Shown here in pieces: positions 41,146 to 52,600 of a DNA stretch of 64,000 nt. The notes below the pieces were generated by a model that was not told the origin of the DNA, did not search any database, and saw nothing but the letters and a program-made list of their open reading frames with translations. Source of the DNA: Channa striata. Lineage: Eukaryota > Chordata > Actinopteri > Anabantiformes > Channidae. The translations under genes and the position numbers were made by a program. How positions within the stretch are numbered: position 1 is the stretch's first letter; every line of letters begins with the position of its first letter. The DNA lies in the NCBI GenBank assembly GCA_033026295.1, contig CM065178.1, positions 22,273,781 to 22,337,780 on the forward strand, in the 5' to 3' direction.

Positions 41146-42400
41146 ATCCTTGTGTCCTGTGCCACGCTGTGTATGTCAGGGCTATGTTGTCTGTAAGGCT
41201 CAGGCCCACAGCCTGGCATGGAAGCTGGAAACCGAAGCCTCCCCCCTCCCCTCTGCTCCCCACATGGCTCGCTCTGCTACAAATGATTCCACTGCCAGAG
41301 GGTTAGCAGGGGTTAAAATGGCATCCTGCTTTTTGGATGCCCTCTACAGTGGAGCTGCCCGTGCTCGGATAGGCTGGCAGCGGAAGAAGAGAAAGAGAAA
41401 CATGGAAGTGTGGAGGTGAAGAATGGGAAAGCACCTGGCACAGACTGGGGAGAGATATTACCCATTGTGTGCTGAAGATTACTATAACAATAAAATTACA
41501 GTGAGACATCTGGATGCCAGTTATCTTTACACACGTTGAACAAATAGAAAGTAAAGGGCACAATGTTACCGCCTGAAATGTGGAAAATCAAAGGTACAGT
41601 TTCTCAAACCCAGCGTGTACGATCCGACAGTAGGCGTAGAGATCTCGTCCAGTCTGATGAACAAACAGTGAGGTGTTTTATTAGCTGCACGAGGAAAACA
41701 TGCTTCAGTATTGCACCATCTCGCCGCCACGCTTTGTTCAAGTCCAATTTACAGCAACAGACATTTCGCCTTTGATTTGTACGTATGCTGGGACGCAGCC
41801 AAGGGGAAAGAAGACTCGTGTTCAGTGAAGAGATGGAATCATAATCAGTTGCGCGCTAGTGAAAAGCAACGCTGTTCTCATTCATTTCAATGGGGAACTG
41901 TGTTTACGCAGCAGTGACCGACTGTCCAACTGCAGCGTGACGACTCCTGTCGTCTCTCAAAATGTTCATAGGTTTTTTCAGTAACCGCAAAGGGCAGGAC
42001 GTTGTAGTTCTCTGTGTCTATTAAATACTTCACATCTTCAACTGAGCTATGACTGCAGAAACGTCGTGGTGGATTAATTTCTAGTGTTTCGCACAAGATT
42101 AAAGATGGCACAGTTTGCACGCTGCCTCAGTCGGTTTAGTGGTCGTATGGTCCATCTCCTCTGATTTCAGTAAAAGTACATTTGTCCAACATGTACCAGC
42201 TGCAGCTCAACATCCTCTGCTCAGTTTTAGTCACTGTTGTACAAGTAGAGACACTCTCAGCAACTTTCGCCGTCAGCCCTCTTTTCAAGAAAATCCTCGA
42301 CCTCTTCGGCACTTACTTTTATCCACTGAACGAAACAAACATCCCACGTTAATTCAGTTTCCTCTGCGAGGTCTCTGCACAGCAGGAGACGAGAGGTACA

Positions 42401-42436
<36 letters not shown>

Positions 42437-44137
42437 GGGGGTTATAAGGCCGAGTCCTGACCTGCTCTGCCTTGTTTGTGCAGGGACTGAAAACAGCAGG
42501 CTGCAGCAACAGCCCTCCAGCAGCAGCAGGACGGAGTATTAGGAGGGAAAGAAAGAGGCAACTACAGCAACTTCTCTTTCATGCAAGCAGGGACATGGTC
42601 GGCTTCAAGCAGCTTCAAAGCAGAAAGAGCTTAGAGGAAAAACGTATTAGTGCGGACGCATTCAACGAGGGAAGCGGCCGCTCCGCTCACTTAGACGCCT
42701 CCGCTCACTACATGTGGATTACAGTGGAGCTTCAGCGCCGTGACGTTGCTCCCAAATGTCAGTTAACCCCGAGTAGGGCTACGGTTACTGTGCTGTACGG
42801 TTGGGCGTGATGATGTTATCAGTTACGAGTGGCGTGGGCTATCAGCAGCAGGTGCACCTGCACGTTTGACTCTTGCGGTTTCCAGCCGGGAACGGCTAGT
42901 AAAGTGTTAAAGCGGCTTCACTTTAACCTGAGCTGCTGTTCCCACAACCAAACATGTTAGAGGAAGTGTAATCCACGTGCTTGAAAGTTGGGGGGGAAAC
43001 ACTTAACGTTTAATCTTTTATGCACCAGGAGACTTGCTGCAGGCGAGCAGAGCTCTAGTGTTTTACTTGTCTATACTTGCTCTCAACTTTGTGTTCCCTG
43101 CGTTCCTTTGACAGCTCTCGTCTCGAGAAAAATATGGTAATTCTGAATTTTGAATACCAGGAGAAGTTTCTTCTACTTTCAGGTGTTCCCTTGAGACCTG
43201 ACAAGCAAAAATTAGAAAAAAAATGGAAGTCATTTCCTGCCTCATGTTTAAAAACCGTGTAAAAGTTGTGCATTAGTATTTGTTAAGTCGATGCTGCCCG
43301 TTACAATAGACTTTTAAAAATGTCCTTATATTAACATCCACTGACAGTGGCTCGAATCATTTTTTTTTTTTTGCTTATTCATCCTTTCCCATGGATAAAG
43401 AATAGGTGTGGTTTTCACTAATCATTCCAAATCAAGACTTCCTGTCACTTTCATCCAAACAATTCCTGTTTATCCACTAAATGGAGAAGAAGTACTTAAA
43501 AAGTAGTATTCCTGTCCCTAGTGGGAGAGCTTGTTTATTTTCCTGTGAATCACAAAGGGCCAGAGCCCAAAACTGGTAAGAAAAAAAATGGCCGAGAGAG
43601 AGAGAGAGGAAGACTGGAGGAAATTTAATTAGCGGTTGTCCGTTCGTCCAGCTCCAGCTTCTGGTCTCAGCAGGGCAGAGTAACGGGCAGCATGAGACGT
43701 GAGGACTAAAGCACGTCCTGATTAGCGGCGGCCCGAGGAAATACGTTTGCATCTGTGTTCGTGTTTGTGTGTAAGCGTGCGAGCCTGATGCCAAAAGACA
43801 TGGAACCATGGAGAGAGACAGGAAATGTTGCCTGTGGTGCACAACAAGCAAGACAAACATGGATATTCCGAGTCCGATGTTACTCTGACTTGAGTCCAGC
43901 GAATGAGCCTCGTCTGTCATTTATCAATTATGTCTGCGTAGTGCATCAAAAACGGATGCACAGAAATACACTAAAAGAGGAAGGAAAGTTATGAGGTAAT
44001 GAGGAATATATTCAACTCAGAGCTGGATGCAAGTTATGGAAGAGTATGTAACCGGTTAAAATGGGATTTAAGATTAAAACACTTGCTTTAAAGAACAAGT
44101 TCAGCCGAATAAGTTGGAACGGAACAGGAAGAAGATG

Positions 44138-44181
<44 letters not shown>

Positions 44182-44316
44182 AGGAGACGGTGTGTGTATG
44201 GGATTTTTGATGAGACACAGAGGACCCTCCCTTGCACACCTCTCTTCCTCTCTCGACTCTTTCATGGGGCCGACTCTTTGCCAAGTTCCACTGGCAGGTT
44301 TCCTCTGAGCTTCCGC

Positions 44317-44363
<47 letters not shown>

Positions 44364-46633
44364 CGATAGCACAGTTCCCTTGTATAATTCTGGTTATGCA
44401 ATGGTGGGTAAACGGCCACCCTACATTGTGCACTGAGGCAGAGACTGGAGGGGGGGGAGCTGAGGTGAAGAACCACAGAAGGAAGGTTTGACAGATGGAG
44501 AGATTCAAGCTTTACTGAAAGGTTGACTGGATGAACTTTACTAGATTCAGATTAAGAGTGCAAGTATCACTGGGAAAAACCTCAGGCTCCTTCTCAAATG
44601 GGTTGTGACGCCCCCCAGAGAGCGATGTTTTTCCCACCACCTTTAAAAGAAGCTTTTCACACCAGTCCAGAAGATGTCCGCTCTGTAAACTACATCTCCC
44701 TGCAAAAAAATTGATCCAAATGCCCGTCCAGTATTTTGCAGACCTTTTTGTGATTGTTGTGGCCTGAAATGCCAGATTTTTGCTACAGCCTTTTTAAAAA
44801 TGTGATGTTTCACATTTTCAGATTGTGCAGAATCCCTGAGGGATCCCTGAATTAATTGTCTTCTTGGAATAAATAAATAAATAAATTGTTCAATCAAATA
44901 ATAATTAAACTAGATTATGAATCAGATCCGACATTCAGCGTCAACCAAATGGCACTTTTATGTAAAAAAAAAAAAAAGTTGTGGCGTGTTCTCACCCCAG
45001 CCGGTCAAGCCAGACGGTCGCCCACTCCGAGCTGGAGGTCTCGTCCATTGAAGGGAGTTTTTTTTTTTCTCTTCACTGTTGCCTACGCCTTGCTAAAGTG
45101 AGACTTATTGGGTTTTCTCTGTGGAAACTATCTGCAAGTGATGAATTTATTATGTAAAGTGCCTTGAGATGATAGATGTGAACTGACATTCTACGAATGA
45201 AGTTGAAGTCAAGTGAATCGAATTGTGGCAAACAGGAAGTTGGATGTTTAAGCCAGTGGCTCGCATTCATTTCATTCACAGCGAGTGCAAGGACAGCTGG
45301 TAAAAGTGTCCTGCCTTTTTCTTATTAAAGTCAAAGAAAAGTAACTGAAACAGGATGATTGACATGTTGTCTCCTGAATCCCAGAGGTTTGTAGGTGTTG
45401 ATGTTTTTTCTGCCCTCTAGTGGCCAGAAGTTGAGTGACGCAGCTTTAAGTGTAAGACATAATCTCTTGTGACGCTTTGTGTTAAATAAATGGATCCGAT
45501 GTCTGAACCCTGGCAAAGATGTAGAAGACAAACAGGTCTGCAGTCACTTTCCGACCTAACCTCTTATCTGTAGACATAGATATAAATGGTGGTGACTGGG
45601 CTCAGGAAGTGCTTCAAGTGATTCTCTCTCCTGTGTGTTTATGTTGGGCCAACTGTCCGTTTATAAGGAGGCCGTCAAATGGAAAAGAGCTCAAGGAGGC
45701 TTTCTTTATTCCCTGTCCTCCGCCGGTGTCACACACAAGTGGGATTTTATGCGCTTGGTAAACATTTTTAGAAGCGTTGCCTCAGATTTCCCCCAGCTCC
45801 TGTAAAATGCCCCAGCCGGCGGTTTAACAGCTTTCATATTAATATTAAAGTGAAATATGGGAGGGCTTAGAGGTTCAGGAAACATGGAGAAAGACACTGA
45901 ACAGTGACTTGTTCAAAACTCCAAGGACCACACAGTCAGCAGAGCATGTTGTAGCTATTTTAACCTGCAAGTTATGAGTGCAAGTCAAAACTTTCAATGC
46001 AAGTGGGAAAAAGGACTGAGGTTACAGGAGTTCACACTGTGCCCTTGTAAATGATTCAGGATAATGCCTGTGGGAACAGGAAAGTCCTTATTTAGCAGGT
46101 AGCACATCCACCAGGGCTAGTGTCAAACCAGTTGACTGCATGACACACAGCCAATACGATTACACGGCGCGCAACATGTTGTGACAGATCAACAGTCCGT
46201 GAGTTGAGTGTTAACACCAACCAGTAGGAGATCAAGAAGCTGGTGAGTAATGTGCTTGATGAAGAGATGAAATCATTAAATGTTGTTGTAATGAAAGTGT
46301 GAAGAAAAAGCAAGTGACTTCATGTGCAAACGCACAGCAGAACTTTTTTTTTTCCTCAAGAGCTGCACAGGCTTCCAATCAGATGACGCATGGCCACGTT
46401 GAAAACTTTGAATTTTATTTTAGCTAAATGTAAATAATACCTTGGCACATACACACACACACACGGCTGCTCTGAGGGAGATAAAAAGGGACGACCACAT
46501 ATAAGAAAATCCATGGGAGAAAAGTATGCCTTTATCTTTTAATAAACCGTAAAGCCAGGAGGCAACATGAAATTACAGCATAATAGCAGAGGAGAGTCTT
46601 CTGAAGACTTAATTGCCTTAATTATAGCAGTGT

Positions 46634-46666
<33 letters not shown>

Positions 46667-49600
46667 GAAAGCATGAAGAGGAGGAAGAAGGAGAAAGGAG
46701 GCAAGCAGAGAGTGTGACAGTGTGTGAGCCAGATGTTGGCAGGTGTAATCCAGGTGTGTCTCTGTCCGTGTTACATGCGTTTTTCTAAATGTCTGCACAT
46801 ATTTACTGGCGCATTGTTTTGTAACTGTGGGCGCCTGATGTGTTAATGTGAGAATCCTCGGCCCATGTGGACGACGGAGTGAGCGCTTCGCCCAGAAGTC
46901 TCTTTCCAGACGAGTGAACATTTCTCTCCCTCAGATCTTACAAGCTGGCAGGCTTACTGACGGATGCTAAACATAGCTTTCATTTTCCTCTGCGTCTAGA
47001 CTGGATTCTCAGTTCTTTCTGCTGCTGCTTTTTTTTTTTCTTCTTCTTCTTCTTCACCCGAGGAATATTGGACCCTAATTCTGATGCCTCCAGGCCAGCA
47101 GGAAGTTTGTTGAGGCAGCCGTGTTGTAAGCATCTATGAAACGAAGTCATGTGTGAGCTTTGAGATCAATTTCAGCAGAGCACCGTTTGTAGGTTTTTAT
47201 ATATTTTATACTTTAATTGAACCTCATTGTTTAAATGTTTACTAACAGATGGGGAGACATGTAGTCATGTTTGAATGTTGAAGGGGGCTGGGTGTCCAAA
47301 AACTGCAGGGTCAGTGGTTTGATCCGTGGTTCCGTCTGATTACATATGGACGTATCAGTGGACACGACACACGTGCTGTAGCTGTCTGCTGCAGCTGTTT
47401 TTCCAAGATATATTCAATACAAATGCTTGTGTGAGTGACATGCATCTATAAATGACTATAAGTTGTGACTAATTGCATCCAAGCACATATATATTTTTAA
47501 TGCTGGATCTGGCTAAGATGGTGGATGGCAGTGAATACAGTTGAATTCTATGAGCTGTTCACCTGCACAACCCGATGTGAATAAACTACTTGTCCAAAAA
47601 GAAAGACCCGGTCCGTGGGGACTGGACCGATTAGCATGTTGCACTTATTTGGATATATGCAAAGTTATAAGAAGTAAAGCAGCTGTAAAAAAGTAAAAGC
47701 TGAAAACTGAGGTGTCACATGCCAAAATGGTTGGAAAAGTTCAAAACCTGATTTATTTGATCACTGAATGTTTTTCTTAGACTGTAAGTACCTAATATCG
47801 CTGCGCTCTGAGGCAGAGGTAACCGATAACCTCCACAGAGAGACGACGGTGGAAGAATGTCTGTGGTTTGGAGCTGTTTGACTGAAGTAAAGCTCTGCTG
47901 TGCTAAAGTCGTAGGATCCATACTCATGCTTCCTCAAACTATTTCAAAAATGTTTCACATTTTCTACTGGAATCTGCAACAACAAGGATTATATACACTA
48001 ACTACAACTTTACCTGAAGTTCAGAAATCTATTTTATCTTAATCTTCATCCACGTCTGTCCATCCAGGATCTCACCCCAAGTCTGTGCTGTCTATCTTTT
48101 TCCCCTGTTCTTTTTGTTCTTGTTTTCAAGCTCCGATTATTAATTCCTGGTCGCTCCTGTTTGTGTAAGCGCATAAGAGTTTTTCCAGCAACTTACACTT
48201 TGAAGCAAACAGTTTAGTACTTGTACTCAGTCTGGGAAAAAGTGGATTCTGGTCATCCCTTGTAAAATTTTATCTTTAGTTACATTTGAATTGATTGGAG
48301 CTCAAGTCTTTGTGTCACCTGCTAATCTGCTCTTTGCAAGCTGATGGATGAAAAACATTCAAGTTTTCTCAGCAATTGCAGCGGGGGCTTTATTGCATCA
48401 TCCATCCCTTGCAATATTGGATTTCAAAAATGATAACATCTGCGTGTCTTTAATCATAAACCAGAAGATCAAATTATCCTCTTGCATCAACTTCACCCTG
48501 AAACCCTTAAACGAACACACCTCCTTCGCTTCATGTTCAATCTCAGCGAAGCCTGTTTTAGTGAAAGCGGACGTTTCCGGCGCGTTAGGCAACTTTTTGA
48601 AAAGTTTGCAGCAGTGGACTGGATGCTGTGTCCAATTGCTTTTGCAGTATCTCCCGACACAAGAGCTGTGCCACTTGAAATTGTAAACGCAGAGTGAAGT
48701 CGTGAAGCATTTAGTTGACGAAAACAATTGTTGCAAAGCGAGAAGCGAAGGTGTCCGAGGATGTAGTTTTTCATTAGGGCTCCGAAAGAGATGTGTCATG
48801 TTTTTGAAGAGATCCAGTTTGCCTGTGGGTGCATTTTTGTTGTCGTCAGGCAAGTCCCTGCACTGCAGCGCAGGCCTGCCCGAGTGGAGATTCTTTAGGA
48901 GGGAGATCTCTTTCTTCTCAAAGCGTCTTACCAAGAGCTATTAATTATTAACTGGGAGAGCTAACATCAAAGGAGCAGACTTGTGCTGAATTAATGGGGG
49001 CTGGAGCCTGGCAGCGTGGAGCTGAGAGAAAACTGGGTGAGAGGGAAAAGCCGAGCGAGATTTCGCTCTGCTCGCGTTTGAACTTTCCAAGTACAAATGT
49101 GAAAAAAGACAGAAAAGAGCAGTGTTGGTTTATGTAAAAGAGGCAGGCCCAAAGAATCGCTCGGAAGCTTGTATTTTATGAACATTTTTTTGATTTTGTT
49201 TTTAATGTTCTGTTGCCTGATAAGGCTTTCATTCACTGCTGGGAGAGATCAAATCAGTTTGCAGGGTGAATTAGTCTTTAATGAGCTATGAAAGCCAAAT
49301 TCACAAACAGCTTGTCTTTCCATTAAGCCAAGGGGAAATCGAAGTGAGACATAACTTGTAAGCTTCAGAGTTATGATGTTGTTAAATTCTCACTCCTTTT
49401 GTGTGGCACGCATGTCTCCCTTATACCAAAAGCCTTTTGTCACTTTGTTTTTATTCTCGTCCTGCTCTAACTTGTCCCTGCAGCAGAAGTCACCACCAAA
49501 CGTTCCGTAGCTGCAGTGAAGGAGAACCGGGCCGACCCAAAATCGAATATATTCCCCATGTAGTGATGCAACTGAATGCCGATGTCACAGGTTCTGGCTG

Positions 49601-52600
49601 CAGAATGCTTTAAAAATGAAGGTTCCCACATGTATCGAGTAGAAATGTTCAGGTAAAGTTCAATCCAAACTTACTCTAGCCACTAGGACAGTTATATTTA
49701 ATCATTAACCTCCAAAGTCTCATAACACACACAGGAAGCAGAGGAAATAATACCCCCGCTACGCTGAGATAAAGCTGCAGTTTATTATAATAAATGCCAC
49801 CTGACGAGGCACAAAACATCAGAATATTGTGCAGAAGAATTCAAGCCGAGCTGGTGGCAGTGGCATTAATTAGGTCCTTTAATTGAGGAACAACTAAATG
49901 GTTTTAGTATCTGTATGAGGATTATAGAAAAGAAATGTATTGTTTACATTTAACCAAACTTCCTTTATCTGTTCTCCTATACAAAGGTTTGAAAACAGCT
50001 CAAACTTTAATAAAGTGCACAAGGGTTTGATGACTTTTTAGATGGCCTCTGTAACATCGCCAAATGAAGGGCCACCTTTGTAAAGACCAACGTGCGTCCA
50101 AATTTCTTCCATTCTGCAGGAGGGTGAACTGTGACAGGCTGTGAGCACTGTACTATATTAAAAACACTGGCGGGACGAGTGATTTGGTCGCATCCGGATC
50201 CTTTCCTGCTTGGATAAAAGATGCAGAAACTTGCCCAGCGTCCTACTTTTAAGCGCTGCAACCGCAGGAATCGACATGATGCTGAGTGACTGCGCTCCAC
50301 TCCAGCCCCCTCGCCCCCGTCCGTCCCGTCTCCTCTTTCTGTCCTCTGCAAGTGCCTGCAGACTGAAGCGGTGACACTCTGCAGCCACTCGTCAGCAGAG
50401 TCGCAGCACTGTACATTGTCGCTTTGATCTTCACCCCCTCCCTCTTTCCTGCAGTTATGAAGAGCTCTGGCAAGAACCCAAGGGCACTTGATAATACCAG
50501 GATATGATCCCAGCCTTGCTCTTTTAGATCATGTTGTGCAGACATCAAAACGTTGTCTAAATAGGGCACGGTGAATCAAGCAGTGTGAGAATGGGTTGTA
50601 GGGGAAGGCAGGAGTTAAGATAAAGGAACTTTTTTTTCTGACAATGGGAAGCCAATTTGGATTCTGTGAGGAGATACTTGGGGTTCTGCAGATCCAAGCA
50701 TTTCCTTTATCTTTTGCCGTTAGCACAAGTCTTCAAAAGGCCTCTGCGCTTCTGACTTTCTCCACTCTCAGATAAAAGCAGCTCACATTTTTTAGCAGTT
50801 TGAAATCCATGATAACTTTATTCAGCATTACTCCGTTCAAATTCAGCTGTGTGTCATGCAGACTTGCATCACGTTGACATAAGATTTGGATATTAGAATG
50901 GAGGCGCTTTAGTGTCTGTCGGATTATTATGTGGTGGTTGACGACGTGTGCGTCCGGGCCAGTGTTATCAGTGGTTTGTTTACTCTCTGTGCTTCTGATT
51001 CGCTCATTCCATGATCTTTGTGGGGTTACTTGGGCACAGAACTCCCTCCAGTGGCCTGATTTTTAAACGTGAAACGTCTCTTTGGAAGTTGACTTGACTG
51101 TATGATTATACTTTTATGCATGTCCTGTGTATTTCTATTCCTGGCGTTGATGATGACTGAATGATCACCTCGTTGTGTTTGCAGGCAAAGAGAGCAGTGC
51201 AGCGCGGTGCCACGGCCGTCATCTTCGACGTGTCGGAGAATCCAGATGCCATCGACCAGGTTTGTACACACCTAATATTACTCAGGCATTCAGACCAACA
51301 CTGAAAGCGTCTAATCAGCCTCGGTCTGTCTTTGAAAGTCGCTCTGCTTTTCACTTCTGAATAAGCTCAGCAGCATGCCCTGCCCTTCTAACTGCCAGTG
51401 TGTGTGTGTGTGCTGTTTGTACAAACAATGATCTTTCTATCTTTAGTTCTGTTCAAAAGCATGTGGATCAGGCTTGCTCATTCAACCATTCCGGGCCTTT
51501 GAGCTCCCCAACTGGTGTTTGGAGGAGCACAGAGAGCTGTGAGAGCACTGAAAATGGATATCCAGCCTCAGCTTTCACTAGACCATGACCAAACGTTGTT
51601 GAGCTCATAATTGCACAGGTAGCACACATTACCTCATCCCCCGAGACTATGGATCTGTCTTCGCGAGCATATTTGCAGACGGACACACGGGCTACAGTAA
51701 GAACAAAGTGTATTTTTCGTCGCACACACCCAGACACGCACATTCCTCCCTCTTTCAGTCCTCCCGACTCCTGCGCCTTTGCTGTTAAGCAGTATAATAC
51801 GAGTTGCTCCTCTGAGCACCTTTGTCGCAAGAATTCTCCTGTGGTATTCATCCTCGCCACGCCAGGCCTGGACTTGCAGGTTTTTTTTTTTTTCTTTCTT
51901 CTTCTTTCCTCCCTCCTCGCCTGTTCTTCTCTGCCGCTGGATCGTAAAGCGCGTAGCTGTGAGATAAAAGGGATTGCACGGAGACCACATGAAAGGCAGC
52001 GCTGGGCGGCTGTGTTAAATTCCCCCAAGAGGCTTTTCCAGTCAGAGCGGCCCGATCAGCAGAGACAGGACCCACAAGGCTGAGGGGCAGGGAGGAGGGG
52101 CTTAGGGAGAATTAAGGTCCCGGGGCCAAGGTTTGGAGAGAAGCTTTATAAAGTTAATGTACTTGACCTCCTTTATTTTTCTCAGTTTATGTTCTAATTT
52201 GAGGCCAGATGCTTCTTGTGGCCGCAACAATTTGGGGTTTTGTTTTGGGAAAAAGTTTAGTTTGTGATTAACTTTCTTCCCAGTTTTACAGTTGCATTTA
52301 TAGATGCACATTTTATTGCTGTATTGTTTGTCAAAGGCCAAGCTTAAGTCTCAGTGGAGTCGTTTGTCAAAGCAGCTCACCAGAATCAAGCGGGAGATCA
52401 AAACTTCTCGTCTATACTTTTTAAACCAGAACATACAACATTTCGCTGGGGAATATGACGACAGCAGAAGAAATAGAAATGTGAATATCCTCGGTATTTC
52501 CCTTGGGCTTTTCAAATTACAGATTCCAACCAGCAGACGAGAGGGGAGAAGGAGGAGTAAAGGAGCATGTCAACTGACTCATAAGCCAGAACATACTATT

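Larger units (their letters stand above)
35136..51184 (+). other. znrf3: znrf3 intron 2 (16,049 bp)
   Basis: The donor is GTAATT at 35136 and the acceptor TTTGCAG ends at 51184, phase 0. The content is mostly unique intronic DNA with (CA)/(TG) runs, an inverted TG/CA pair at 44141-44361, a 31-base A tract at 42404-42434, a LINE 3' tail at about 44990-45225 and a CTCF-type motif at 45410-45423. The longest open frame (48398-48934, minus) is unrecognised and within chance expectation for a stretch this size. No nested gene is supported. Confidence 0.93.

Noticed and set aside
47315..47345. B-box-like GGTTTGATCC with SINE-like surroundings
   Set aside because: Only one box is recognisable and the body words of the SINE near 53943 are missing.
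48398..48934. 178-codon minus-strand open frame in intron 2
   Set aside because: No recognisable domain, no splice or promoter support, and an open frame of this size is expected about once in a window this long by chance.
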